A DNA stretch of 64,000 nt from Janibacter alkaliphilus. Lineage in GTDB: Bacteria > Actinomycetota > Actinomycetes > Actinomycetales > Dermatophilaceae. The notes under the pieces are model-generated. The model did not search any database. It saw only the letters and a program-made list of their open reading frames with translations, and was not told where the DNA came from. Positions within the stretch are counted from its first letter, which is position 1, and each line of letters opens with the position of its first letter. Location of the stretch: the NCBI RefSeq assembly GCF_013408565.1, contig NZ_JACBZX010000001.1:496001-560000 (forward strand). Direction: 5' to 3'. Of the stretch, positions 28,232 through 36,675 are shown piece by piece. The position numbers were made by a program, and so were the translations under genes.

Positions 28232-29689
28232 ATGACTCGACGCCGCTGCCGGACCCTGATCGCTGCCCTGGGCGTCGCCGCCCTGGGCCTGACCGCCGCG
28301 CCGGCGCTCGCCGCGGACGAGGCGTCGAGCGGGGCAGATGGCCGCCCCGGTGACCGGCCCGGCCGTCACGACGACATCACCGCCAACGTCATGGCCCCGC
28401 TGAAGGTCACCGACTGGGCCGACTTCCGCTCCGACCTGCAGACCGTGGAGGCCTACGGGGTGCAGGCGGTCAGCGTCGACGTGTGGTGGGGCGACGTCGA
28501 GCCGCGGGACAACCGCTTCGAGTGGGGCTACTACGACCGGGTCTTCGAGGAGATCACCGACGCCGGGCTCGACGTGGCGCCGATCCTCTCCTTCCACCAG
28601 TGCGGCGGGAACGTCGGCGACGACTACACCTCTCTGCTGCCCGGGTGGCTGTGGACGAAGTACGCGGACCGTCGGGTCGGCGGCCAGCGCCTCGGCCAGG
28701 ACGGCCTGAAGCACCGCAGCGAGCAGGGCAACTACTCCGCGGAGACCGTCCAGGGGTGGGCCGACCGGGTCGTCGCCAACGAGTACCGCGACCTCACCCG
28801 CGCCTTCGCCAAGCGCTACGGCCGCGAGTACGACGACGAGTTCGTCGAGATCAACGTCTCCCTCGGCCCCTCCGGCGAGCTGCGCTACCCCGCCTACAAC
28901 CAGCACGACGAGGGCACCGGCTACCCCACCCGGGGCGCGCTGCAGTCCTACTCGCGGCTGGCGGTCGAGGACTTCCGGCGGGAGGTGCGCCGGCAGTACG
29001 GCTCGCTGCACCGGGTGAACCGGGCGTGGGGCACCCGGCACCGCTCGTGGAGCCAGGTCCGCCCGCCGCAGGACGCGGACGCCTTCTTCGCCGACGGCGA
29101 CTACACGGACACGCGCTACGGCCGAGACTTCGTCGACTGGTACAACGGCTCGCTGGTCGAGCACGGCGAGCGCATGCTGCGCACCGTCTCCCGTGCGCTC
29201 GGCGGGTCCTTCCGGGACGCCGACATCGGCTACAAGGTGCCGGGCATCCACTGGAACATGACCCACCCGGTCTACCCGCGGGCCACCGAGGTCACCACCG
29301 GGCTCATCCAGACCAGCCTGCCGCTGGACTCGGCCCGCGGCGGCCACGGCTACGACCGGGTCGTCGAGCTGGCTCACCAGGTGCGCGGCCGCCGTGAGGT
29401 GGTCATGCACTTCACCGCCCTGGAGATGGGCGACAACCCCGGCCCGGAGGGCTACTCGCTGGCCAAGACCCTGGTCGGCTGGATCGGTGACCACGCCGAG
29501 CGCGAAGGGGTGAGCCTCAAGGGCGAGAACGCGCTGGCCGGCGGGGTGCGCTACGACTTCGGCTGGGACCAGATCGAGGACGCCTTCGCCGACCACGGCT
29601 ACGACGGGCTGACCGTGCTGCGGATGGCGGACGTCGCCGAGGGCACCGGGGCGCGGAGGTACGCCCAGTTCATCGACGAGCACGCCTGA
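28232..29689 (+). CDS. secreted beta-amylase (glycoside hydrolase family 14)
   Basis: A 485-residue exo-acting alpha-1,4-glucanase releasing maltose. A Sec signal peptide (RRRCR, hydrophobic core, ALA cleavage near residue 28) indicates secretion. GH14 landmarks: SVDVWWGDVE, PILSFHQCGGNVGDD, the general acid region LGPSGELRYP (E216), KVPGIHWNM and LKGENAL with the second catalytic Glu (E432). The last ~50 residues still match the barrel; there is no starch-binding domain. Beta-amylases are common in plants and rare in bacteria. It stands alone, without a starch-uptake operon. Confidence 0.93.
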   Translation: MTRRRCRTLIAALGVAALGLTAAPALAADEASSGADGRPGDRPGRHDDITANVMAPLKVTDWADFRSDLQTVEAYGVQAVSVDVWWGDVEPRDNRFEWGYYDRVFEEITDAGLDVAPILSFHQCGGNVGDDYTSLLPGWLWTKYADRRVGGQRLGQDGLKHRSEQGNYSAETVQGWADRVVANEYRDLTRAFAKRYGREYDDEFVEINVSLGPSGELRYPAYNQHDEGTGYPTRGALQSYSRLAVEDFRREVRRQYGSLHRVNRAWGTRHRSWSQVRPPQDADAFFADGDYTDTRYGRDFVDWYNGSLVEHGERMLRTVSRALGGSFRDADIGYKVPGIHWNMTHPVYPRATEVTTGLIQTSLPLDSARGGHGYDRVVELAHQVRGRREVVMHFTALEMGDNPGPEGYSLAKTLVGWIGDHAEREGVSLKGENALAGGVRYDFGWDQIEDAFADHGYDGLTVLRMADVAEGTGARRYAQFIDEHA

Positions 29690-29746
29690 GGGGGCGGACC
29701 TGAGGAGGCGGACGGGTCCGACGGACGGGGACCCAGCGCGGCCTGG

Positions 29747-30334
29747 TCAGGTGTTGAGCGCCTCGAACTCGGCCTCCGCGACGACCTCGTCGTCGGCGTC
29801 GAGGCGGACGTGCGCCAGCAGCGTCTGCAGCACCCGCACCGCCATCGCCGCCCGGTCGCCCCAGTCGGAGAGATAGCTGAACTGCCACCACCACAGCGCC
29901 TCCGTGGTGCGCCCGGCCTCGTGGTGGGCCAGCCCGTGGGTGAGCGCGGCGGCGACGGCGGCGAGGTCACCGCTGAGCGAGCCGCCGGCCAGCTCGCGGG
30001 AGGTCACCGGGTCGACGAGGTCGACGTACTCGTCCAGGCCGTCGAAGAGGTGGGCGATGCCGGCACGCAGCGGGTCCATCTCGGTGTCCGGGCCGGGATC
30101 GGGCTCGAAGCGCTGCTCCAGCACGATGTCGGCGATCGCGCCGAGCCGGGCACCCATGAGCTGGATCTGGCTGGTGGAGAGCAGCAGCAGCGGCAGCGCG
30201 CTCTCCGGCGCGGCGCCGGCGGCGATCTCGGCGACGGTGCCCAGCCAGGCGCGCGACTCGGCGGCGCACTCGTCGGCCAGCAGCGTGTTCTCCTCGGGTG
30301 CCCCGGCGGCGTCGGCGGCAGCGGTCTCAGGCAT
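29747..30334 (-). CDS. DUF5063 protein
   Basis: A 195-residue, acidic, alpha-helical protein without signal or membrane segments. It has the DUF5063 pattern ([19 protein letters not shown], then [20 protein letters not shown], then [18 protein letters not shown]). It overlaps recR by 8 bp and lies downstream of it, a neighbourhood conserved in actinobacteria. Role unknown; co-expression with recR and dnaX suggests a replication or repair link only by association. Confidence 0.85.
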   Translation of the reverse strand: MPETAAADAAGAPEENTLLADECAAESRAWLGTVAEIAAGAAPESALPLLLLSTSQIQLMGARLGAIADIVLEQRFEPDPGPDTEMDPLRAGIAHLFDGLDEYVDLVDPVTSRELAGGSLSGDLAAVAAALTHGLAHHEAGRTTEALWWWQFSYLSDWGDRAAMAVRVLQTLLAHVRLDADDEVVAEAEFEALNT

Positions 30335-30926
30335 CGAGCAGCTTCCTTCCCTCGAAGGCTCGTCCCAGGGTGACCTCGTCGGCGTACTCCAGGTCTCCGC
30401 CGACCGGCAGCCCGGAGGCCAGACGGGTCACCCGCAGGCCCATGTCCTTGAGCAGCCGCGAGGTGTAGGCGGCGGTCGCCTCGCCCTCGAGGTTGGGGTC
30501 GGTGGCGATGATGACCTCGTGCACCTCGCCGGAGGCGAGCCGGGTCATCAGCTCGGTGAAGCGCAGGTCGTCCGGGCCGACCCCGTCGATCGGGCTGATC
30601 GCGCCACCGAGCACGTGGTAGCGACCGCGGAACTCGCGGGTCCGCTCGATGGCGACGACGTCCTTGGGCTCCTCGACGACGCAGATCGAGGTGCCGTCCC
30701 GCCGGGGGTCGGTGCAGATCCGGCAGCGGGTCTCCTCGGCGACGTTGCCGCAGGTGTCGCAGAAGCGGATCTTGTCCTTCACCTCGGTCAGCGCCTGGAC
30801 CAGACCCTGGACGTCCTGGGCGTCGGCCTGGAGGAGGTGGAAGGCGATCCGCTGGGCACTCTTCGGACCGACCCCGGGGAGTCGGCCGAGCTCGTCGATC
30901 AGGTCCTGGACCACGCCTTCGTACAC
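30327..30926 (-). CDS. recR: recombination mediator RecR
   Basis: A 199-residue RecR, full family length. An N-terminal helix-hairpin-helix ([20 protein letters not shown]) is followed by the zinc finger C56-x2-C59-x8-C68-x2-C71 and a Toprim domain starting [10 protein letters not shown]. It works with RecF/RecO to load RecA on gapped DNA. It lies 45 bp after dnaX in the same direction, the usual bacterial dnaX-recR linkage. Confidence 0.97.
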   Translation of the reverse strand: MYEGVVQDLIDELGRLPGVGPKSAQRIAFHLLQADAQDVQGLVQALTEVKDKIRFCDTCGNVAEETRCRICTDPRRDGTSICVVEEPKDVVAIERTREFRGRYHVLGGAISPIDGVGPDDLRFTELMTRLASGEVHEVIIATDPNLEGEATAAYTSRLLKDMGLRVTRLASGLPVGGDLEYADEVTLGRAFEGRKLLDA

Positions 30927-30971
30927 GGGGACGACCCTACGCCGCGCCGGTGACCACGGCGAGCACGTGCG

Positions 30972-33308
30972 TCAGTCCTCCTCGACGACGGTGCCGCCGA
31001 GCACCCGCTCGACCACCGCCTCGCCGGCCTCGCCGGCCTCGATCACGTCCACGTCGTCGCGGCTGGTGCCCTGCTGGTCGTCGTCGTCCGACGACGGCTG
31101 GGCGCCCGGACCTGCCTCGGCCGCGACCTGCTCGCGCCGGCTCGGCCCGACCGGCGACTCGGGGCCGCTCGTCGGGTCCGGCCCGGAGGCGGCGTCGGCC
31201 GTCTGCTCCGGCTCGGCGGGGCCGCGGGGCGCCGTCGCCCAGGCGGGCGCCGAGCCGGGGTCGCTGGGCGTGCTCGACCAGTCCGGTCGGGGGGCGCCGC
31301 TGCTGCTGCCGGTGGCGGCCGGCGAGCCGGCGCCGAGCGCGGTCGCGGCGTCGGGACCGGGGCCTGCCCCCAGGCCGCTGCCGGGTCGGCCTGCGCCGGA
31401 GGGGGCTGTGCCGGACTGGCTCGAGCCGGAAGGGCTCGGGCCGGAGGGTGCGCCTGGGCCGGACGAGGTCTCGCTGGCCGGCCCCGCGGACGGCTGCGGG
31501 CGTGGCGCCCGGGCCGGTGCGGCTGCCGGTGGTTGGTCGTCGACCGGGATGCCCTGGACGCGGGCGTCGACGCCGAGGGCGTCGATGAGCGCCTGGCGCA
31601 CCACCTCGGCGTGCGAGCCGTTGCGGAAGGCGTTGGCCAGGCCGACCGTGGCGATGCCCAGGGTCAGCTGCTGGCCGTCGAAGGAGAGCACCTGGGCGTG
31701 CTCGGAGAGGAAGGTCCACGTCGCCCGGCGCATCTGGTAGATCCGGCCGAGCACGTCCGGCCAGGAGCGGCGCAGCGCCTCCACGTCGATGCCGGCGGGA
31801 GCCGCGGTCGCGGGCGCTGCGGGCGACGACGTCTCGTCAGGCGCCTGGTCCCGGGCGGACGGCCCGCCGTCCGGCGCGGGCTGGTGCTCGGACCCGGGGC
31901 CGGCGTCCCCGGGCTCCTCCGGTCGTGGATCGCGACCGGGTCCGGGAGCCGCGGGTCCGACGGGGCCGGCGGCCTGGGCGGCGGTTCCGCTCGGCTCGGC
32001 AGACGCCGGTGCGCTGTGCTCCGGCTCCGAGCGCGGAGCGGGCTGCGGGGCCGGAGCCGGCTGCGCCGGGGCCTGCTGCGCGGGGGGTTGCTGCGTGGGG
32101 GCCTGGCGCGAGGCCGGTGCGGGCTGCGGACCGCCGCTGGGGACCCCGCCCACGTCGAGCCGCCGCTCCAGGCGGTCCAGGCGAGCGGCGTGGCCCGACT
32201 CCCCCGCGGCACCGGGCAGCAGCACCCGGGCGGCGATGAGCTCCAGCTGCAGCCGCGGCGAGGTGGCGCCGGTCATCTCGGTGAGCCCGGCGTTGACGAT
32301 GTCGGCCGCACGGGTCAACGAGGCCGGGCCGAAGGAGGACGCCTGCTGGCGCATCCGGTCCACCTGGTCGGACGGCAGCGCGCGCAGGATCGCCCTGGCA
32401 CCCTCCGGCGAGGCCGCGACGAGGATGAGGTCACGGAAGCGCTCCAGCAGGTCCTCGACGAAGCGCCGCGGATCCAGTCCGGTCTCGACCACGCGGTCGA
32501 TCGCGTCGAAGACGCCCGGCGCGTCACCGGCGGCGAAGGCCGTCACCGTCGCGTCCAGCAGCTCGCCGTCGGTGAAGCCGAGCAGCGCGGCCGCGCGGTC
32601 GTAGGTCAGGCCGCGCTCGTCGCTGCCGGCGATGAGCTGGTCGAGCACGGAGAGCGAGTCGCGCACCGAGCCGCCGCCTGAGCGGACGACGAAGGAGAGC
32701 ACGCCCGGCTGCACCTCGATGCCCTCGGCCGCGCACAGCTGCTCCATGTAGTCCTGCAGCCGCGAGGGTGGCACGAGGCGGAAGGGGTAGTGGTGGGTGC
32801 GTGAGCGGATCGTGCCGATGACCTTCTCCGGCTCGGTGGTCGCGAAGACGAACTTCACGTGCTCCGGGGGCTCCTCGACGATCTTCAGCAGGGCGTTGAA
32901 GCCCTGCGGCGTCACCATGTGCGCCTCGTCGATGATGTAGATCTTGTAGCGGCTCTGCGCCGGTCCGTAGGAGGCTCGCTCGCGCAGGTCGCGGGCGTCG
33001 TCGACACCGCCGTGGCTGGCCGCGTCGATCTCGATGACGTCGACCGTGCCCGGCCCGCTGCGGGCCAGCGCGACGCAGCTGTCGCAGGTGCCGCAGGGCT
33101 CCGGCGTGGGGCCCTGCTCGCAGTTGAGGCAGCGCGCCAGGATGCGCGCGCTGGTGGTCTTGCCGCAGCCGCGCGGCCCGGAGAAGAGGTAGGCGTGGTT
33201 CACCCGGCCCGTGCGCAGCGCCTGCATCAGGGGCTCGGTCACGTGCTCCTGGCCGATGACGTCGGCGAAGGTCTCGGGCCGGTAGCGGCGGTAGAGGGCG
33301 GTGCTCAC
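30972..33308 (-). CDS. dnaX: DNA polymerase III subunit gamma/tau
   Basis: The clamp-loader ATPase, 778 residues from GTG 33308 (STALYRRYRPETF is the conserved start; the frame runs on upstream without conservation). Walker A GPRGCGKTT at 44-52, zinc cysteines C63, C72, C75 and C78, Walker B IIDEAHM and sensor region TTEPEKV follow. After the collar domain (to about 370) the protein has a very long Pro/Ala/Ser/Gly-rich tail, interrupted by a folded segment (about 500-590: VEALRRSWPDVLGRIYQMRR) that corresponds to the tau polymerase-binding part. Upstream lies the 31-bp repeat array. Confidence 0.96.
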   Translation of the reverse strand: MSTALYRRYRPETFADVIGQEHVTEPLMQALRTGRVNHAYLFSGPRGCGKTTSARILARCLNCEQGPTPEPCGTCDSCVALARSGPGTVDVIEIDAASHGGVDDARDLRERASYGPAQSRYKIYIIDEAHMVTPQGFNALLKIVEEPPEHVKFVFATTEPEKVIGTIRSRTHHYPFRLVPPSRLQDYMEQLCAAEGIEVQPGVLSFVVRSGGGSVRDSLSVLDQLIAGSDERGLTYDRAAALLGFTDGELLDATVTAFAAGDAPGVFDAIDRVVETGLDPRRFVEDLLERFRDLILVAASPEGARAILRALPSDQVDRMRQQASSFGPASLTRAADIVNAGLTEMTGATSPRLQLELIAARVLLPGAAGESGHAARLDRLERRLDVGGVPSGGPQPAPASRQAPTQQPPAQQAPAQPAPAPQPAPRSEPEHSAPASAEPSGTAAQAAGPVGPAAPGPGRDPRPEEPGDAGPGSEHQPAPDGGPSARDQAPDETSSPAAPATAAPAGIDVEALRRSWPDVLGRIYQMRRATWTFLSEHAQVLSFDGQQLTLGIATVGLANAFRNGSHAEVVRQALIDALGVDARVQGIPVDDQPPAAAPARAPRPQPSAGPASETSSGPGAPSGPSPSGSSQSGTAPSGAGRPGSGLGAGPGPDAATALGAGSPAATGSSSGAPRPDWSSTPSDPGSAPAWATAPRGPAEPEQTADAASGPDPTSGPESPVGPSRREQVAAEAGPGAQPSSDDDDQQGTSRDDVDVIEAGEAGEAVVERVLGGTVVEED

Positions 33309-33349
33309 GGACCCGACCCTAGCCGCGCCCGGTGACGACGCCCCCACCT

Positions 33350-33560
33350 GCGCAACTGCCCGGGCAGTTGCGCACCCCTATGCGATTTGCCCGGGCAGTT
33401 GCGCACCCCCGTGCGAATTGCCCGAGCAGTTGCGCACCTCCCTGCAAATTGCCCGGGCAGTTGCGCACCCCTCTGCGAATTGCCCGGGCAGTTGCGCACC
33501 CCCTTGCGAATTTGCCCGGGCAGTTGCGCACCCCCTTGCAATTTGCCCGGGCAGTTGCGG
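33350..33560. repeat. 31-bp palindromic tandem repeat array, seven units
   Basis: Seven units with a period of 31-32 bp, each containing TTGCCCGGGCAGTTGCGCAC with few changes; unit starts are 33350, 33382, 33413, 33444, 33475, 33506 and 33538. Unit 1 holds the perfect 20-bp palindrome GCAACTGCCCGGGCAGTTGC. Units differ mainly in the 8-10 bases joining the palindromes. The array fills the gap between the FMN reductase and dnaX (both minus), ending 42 bp upstream of the dnaX start. The rest of 33309-33619 has no gene. A related three-unit array is at 41512. Confidence 0.92.
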
Positions 33561-33619
33561 ACGGTGGGGTCCGGTCGGACGGGGAAGGGGGGTTAGGGGT
33601 GTGGGTGTGGAGTGGGGCG

Positions 33620-34174
33620 TCAGCGGAGGGTGGCGGTGGCGCCGGACCAGCGGACGAGCTGGGTGAGCAGCGAGCTCATCTCCTTCGCCCGGCGCTCCTG
33701 CGGGGTGAAGACCTCCCCGTCGAAGTCGGTGAAGGTCGACATCGACAGCTGCCCACGGACCACGTGCATCTGGGCGTTGGCGGCGATGGTGCGCCACTGC
33801 TCCACCGCGCGGACCCCGCCGTCGGCGCCGTAGGAGACCAGCGCCAGGCTCTTGTAGCCCCACTCGGGGTAGAGCACGTCGAAGGCGTTCTTCAGCGCCG
33901 CCGGCACCCCGTGGTTGTACTCCGGGGTGACGAAGACGTACCCGTCGAAGGCGTCGATGGTCTCCGACCAGCGCCGGGTCGCCGGGTTCTCGTACTGCCG
34001 CTTGGCCGCACCGGGGATCGTCGGCTCGTTGAGCAGCTCGAGCTCGTAGCTCATGAGGTCGACCAGCTCGTAGGTGGCGTCCTCGCGCCCTTCGGTCTGC
34101 CGCATGACCCAGTCGGCGACCTGCTCGCCGACGCGTGAGGGGCGGGTGCTGCCACAGATGACGGCGATCTTCAC
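33620..34174 (-). CDS. NADPH-dependent FMN reductase family protein
   Basis: A 184-residue flavodoxin-like protein. KIAVICGSTRPSRVGEQVADW binds the FMN phosphate, and VFVTPEYNHGVPAALKNAFD is the family's second FMN motif, with SYGADGGVRA after it. This places it with azobenzene/quinone/chromate reductases (SsuE/ChrR-like). GTG 34174 is the start, with AAGGAG six bases upstream. Physiological acceptor not predictable. It stands alone between the small membrane protein gene and dnaX. Confidence 0.9.
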   Translation of the reverse strand: MKIAVICGSTRPSRVGEQVADWVMRQTEGREDATYELVDLMSYELELLNEPTIPGAAKRQYENPATRRWSETIDAFDGYVFVTPEYNHGVPAALKNAFDVLYPEWGYKSLALVSYGADGGVRAVEQWRTIAANAQMHVVRGQLSMSTFTDFDGEVFTPQERRAKEMSSLLTQLVRWSGATATLR

Positions 34175-34211
34175 GTGCTCTCCTTGGTCGCGGGTGCGGA
34201 CCAGGGACACG

Positions 34212-34406
34212 CTACGTGCCCCCGGTCCGACCGGACCGCCCCTCCCCCGGTGGCTGCTGCGGGGCCGACTGCCGCCGGATCTGGGTGCCCTCCAGCCGGA
34301 GCCGGCGCATCTGCCGGGCGCGCAGCCAGGAGCCGAGCGCGAGGACGACCACGGCCAGGGTCAGCAGCACGACCACCGCGACGACGATCGGCCCGACGCT
34401 GGGCAT
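34212..34406 (-). CDS. small single-span membrane protein
   Basis: A 64-residue protein from ATG 34406, with GGGAGG six bases upstream. It has one hydrophobic helix (about 4-27, VGPIVVAVVVLLTLAVVVLA) followed by a basic, Arg/Gln-rich cytoplasmic tail (LRARQMRRLRLEGTQIRRQ). No family recognised. It sits between the SRP RNA gene and the FMN reductase on the same strand. Confidence 0.6.
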   Translation of the reverse strand: MPSVGPIVVAVVVLLTLAVVVLALGSWLRARQMRRLRLEGTQIRRQSAPQQPPGEGRSGRTGGT

Positions 34407-34561
34407 CGTGGTCCTCCCTGGGATCGCGGCGGCGCCGGCGGCCCCGGCGACGACTCCCGACGCTACGTCGTCCACCAGCACCGGGAGGGGCGCAGCGGGC
34501 CATCACTTCGCCCGTGCGGTGAGCGGTCGGGCCGGCCCGGCGTGGACGGAAGGGGGACGCA

Positions 34562-34652
34562 GGACACCCCGCGTACCTGGAAGAGCTCTCCTACCCTTGC
34601 TGCATTCCTGCCCTGGGGGAGTTCGGAGAGGTACCACCACGCGGGGTGCCGG
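34562..34652 (-). ncRNA. ffs: signal recognition particle RNA (small, 4.5S type)
   Basis: On the minus strand this ~91-nt stretch folds as one long hairpin: CACCCCGCGT near the 5' end pairs with ACGCGGGGTG at the 3' end, and CTCTCC pairs with GGAGAG. The apical domain carries the conserved GGCAGGAATGCAGCAAGG, with a GGAA tetraloop and the asymmetric loop bound by Ffh. Location near dnaX/recR is the common bacterial one. The ends are estimated to within a few bases. Confidence 0.88.
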
Positions 34653-34676
34653 TGAGAGCGTACTAGCCTCCCCGAG

Positions 34677-35144
34677 GTGATCTCGAACCCCCGCGCCCTC
34701 TTCCGGGTGGCGGCCACCGCCGAGGCCGTCACCTGGACCCTGCTGATCATCGGCATGGTCCTCAAGTACGTCACCGAGACGACCGAGTTCGGTGTGCGGA
34801 TCGGCGGCATGCTGCACGGCGTCGTCTTCATCGCCTACGTGCTCGTCGTGGTGGCGCTGTGGATCGATCATCGGTGGCCGCTGCGGACCGGGGTGCTGGC
34901 GCTGGTGAGCGCGATCCCGCCGTGGCTGACGCTGTGGTTCGAGCGCTGGGTGGACGGCAGCGAGCAGCGCGGGCGCCCGCAGACCACCTGGCGGCTGACC
35001 CGCGAGCAGCCCCGCGGGCCCGCGGAGCGGGTGCTCGCCGCCGGGCTGGCCCGGCCGGGGCTGGCGCTGGTGGTCGGGCTCGTCGCGGTGGCGCTGCTCA
35101 CCGGGCTGGCGCTGCTCGTCGGCCCGCCGGTCGGCGGGGAGTGA
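34677..35144 (+). CDS. DUF3817 membrane protein
   Basis: A 155-residue protein with an N-terminal DUF3817 domain (FRVAATAEAVTWTLLIIGM, then GGMLHGVVFIAYVLVVVAL), three membrane helices, a polar loop and a fourth helix at the C-terminus (about 122-147). It is related to the YdzA-like/integral membrane regulators of actinobacteria. GTG start, about 25 bp after the 5' end of the divergently transcribed SRP RNA. Function unknown. Confidence 0.85.
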   Translation: MISNPRALFRVAATAEAVTWTLLIIGMVLKYVTETTEFGVRIGGMLHGVVFIAYVLVVVALWIDHRWPLRTGVLALVSAIPPWLTLWFERWVDGSEQRGRPQTTWRLTREQPRGPAERVLAAGLARPGLALVVGLVAVALLTGLALLVGPPVGGE

Positions 35145-35203
35145 CCCCGGGGCCCGGCTCCGGTCGGCCCTGACGCGCCGGACTCGACGCACGCCGGACA
35201 TGG

Positions 35204-35238
35204 CGAAGGGCGGGGACCGGTCCGGTCCCCGCCCTTCG
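35204..35238. terminator. bidirectional hairpin between DUF3817 gene and tRNA-Ser
   Basis: Perfect 15-bp stem CGAAGGGCGGGGACC/GGTCCCCGCCCTTCG with a GGTCC loop, between convergent transcripts. Confidence 0.85.
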
Positions 35239-35246
35239 TCTCGCGG

Positions 35247-35333
35247 CGGAGGATGCGGGATTTGAACCCGCGAGGGGTTTCATCCCCAACACGATTTCCA
35301 ATCGTGCGCACTAGGCCACTATGCGAATCCTCC
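35247..35333 (-). tRNA. tRNA-Ser (GGA)
   Basis: An 87-nt class II tRNA. The acceptor GGAGGAT/ATCCTCC carries discriminator G. The anticodon arm CACGATTGGAAATCGTG has anticodon GGA, the long variable arm is TTGGGGATGAAACCCC, and the T arm has GGTTCAAATCC. Confidence 0.95.
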
Positions 35334-35411
35334 AACGGAGGAATGTACCGGACCGCCCTGGCCGCGACCCAATCGCTGCGGCCGGAGCGACCACGCGGTC
35401 GGCCACGAGGC

Positions 35412-35858
35412 TCAGACCACCCGCGGGTCCCCGTCGACGACGTCGACGACCCGGATGTCGACCCGCTCCGGCTCGATCTCGGCGAGCTCGTGCAGCGCGC
35501 CGCGGATCTCGTCACGGACCTGCTCGGCGAGCAGGTGCAGGTCAGGACCGAACGAGCAGACCAGGTCCACGGAGACCTCGACCAGGCGCTCGTCGGTGAT
35601 CACCAGGGCGATCGCCGCCGGGGCGTGGGTGGCCTGCCGCTGCAGCAGCCGTCGCAGCCGGGCGGTGACGATCCGGCTGGAGACCAGCGTGCGGGAGCCG
35701 TCGCCGTCGGTGCCGACGAGCATCGGCTCGGCCGGTCGGGTGATCGAGCGGGCCTGCTCCCGGATCCGCTCCGACAGCGCGCTCCACCGCTCGCTGTCCT
35801 GCTCCCGGGCGAGGTCACGAGCCCGCGCGACAGGGTCGCTGGGCGGTTCTAGCGCCAT
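35412..35858 (-). CDS. Asp23/Gls24-like protein
   Basis: A 148-residue soluble protein. The second half (RTLVSSRIVTARLRRLL, AAIALVITDERLVEVSVDLV, then DLHLLAEQVRDEIRGALHEL and VDIRVVDVV) has the beta-alpha-beta pattern of the Asp23/Gls24 fold found four times more across the divergent operon. Start ATG 35858 overlaps the sigma-factor stop by 10 bp, so it is co-translated with it. A role in setting the activity of the sigma factor or linking it to the envelope is possible, but inferred from context alone. Confidence 0.65.
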   Translation of the reverse strand: MALEPPSDPVARARDLAREQDSERWSALSERIREQARSITRPAEPMLVGTDGDGSRTLVSSRIVTARLRRLLQRQATHAPAAIALVITDERLVEVSVDLVCSFGPDLHLLAEQVRDEIRGALHELAEIEPERVDIRVVDVVDGDPRVV

Positions 35859-36421
35859 GGGGCCATCCTCTCCGCCAGGGCGCGCCGCGCCCGGTGCAGG
35901 TTGCCCCGCACGCTGCCGGTGGTCATCGACAGCGCGCTGGCGACCTCCTCGTAGCTCATCCCCTCGACCTCTCGCAGGAGCCAGACCGACCGCTGGCCCC
36001 ACGGTAGTTCGTCCAGCGCCTGCTGCAAGGCCGCGAGCAGCTCGCCGTCGAGCACCGCGCCGAGCGGGTCGTCCCGCGCCGGCGGCGCCACGGCCGCCAG
36101 CTGCTCGTCCTCGACCGGCACCGGGCGGCGCTGGCGCACGAGGTCCACGGCCCGTCGGTGCACCAGCCGGTAGAGCCAGGTCTTGAGGCTGGAGCGCCCC
36201 TCGAAGGTGGGCAGCCCGCGCCAGGCGGAGACCAGCGCCTCCTGGGTCGCCTCGGCGGCGTCGGCGTCGCTGCCGCCGACCAGGCGGACCGCGTAGCGGT
36301 ACATCCCCGGCCCGTACCGGTCCACCACCGTGGCGAAGGCCTGCTCGTCACCGAGCCGCACGGCGCGCACCAGCGCCTCGTCGCTCGGCGCTCCCCCCGT
36401 GTCCTGGTCCACGCTCGACAT
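35849..36421 (-). CDS. ECF-type RNA polymerase sigma factor
   Basis: A 190-residue sigma-70 family ECF factor. Region 2 (YRYAVRLVGGSDADAAEATQEALVSAWRGLPTFEGRSSLKTWLYRL) carries the -10 recognition helix. Region 4 ends with GMSYEEVASALSMTTGSVRGNLHRARRAL, a standard -35-reading helix-turn-helix. No zinc-finger anti-sigma gene follows; the next gene is Asp23-like. It is divergent from the Asp23 operon, which is its most obvious target. Confidence 0.9.
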   Translation of the reverse strand: MSSVDQDTGGAPSDEALVRAVRLGDEQAFATVVDRYGPGMYRYAVRLVGGSDADAAEATQEALVSAWRGLPTFEGRSSLKTWLYRLVHRRAVDLVRQRRPVPVEDEQLAAVAPPARDDPLGAVLDGELLAALQQALDELPWGQRSVWLLREVEGMSYEEVASALSMTTGSVRGNLHRARRALAERMAPWR

Positions 36422-36550
36422 GCTGCCAAAGGGGAGGTCCCGCGGCAGGTCGAGCGGGCGAGTGTGACGTGCTCGCCCTCCCGCGCGACCTGTCCGTCGG
36501 CGTCCCGGGTTCGCGCCGACCGTCGGACCTCAGACAGGACCACCGTCACA

Positions 36551-36566
36551 TGTGACCCAGATCACA
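36551..36566. promoter_or_regulatory. consensus CRP/GlxR binding site
   Basis: TGTGACCCAGATCACA matches TGTGA-N6-TCACA exactly. It lies 130 bp upstream of the sigma-factor start and 110 bp upstream of the first Asp23 gene, so it could affect either transcript. The Crp protein encoded at 7875 is the obvious candidate ligand. Confidence 0.75.
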
Positions 36567-36675
36567 CCCATTCCCGCGTGACATCTGCCGCGCACCGCAC
36601 GACCACACCGTGCACGGCCTGCACACCGCAGGCATGCACCACGCGCCAACCAGCTACCCGAGAGGAGCGGTCATC

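Noticed and set aside
33350..33560. CRISPR array
   Set aside because: The units repeat through the whole period; the parts between palindromes are 8-10 bases and similar to each other, so there are no unique spacers, and no cas genes are nearby.
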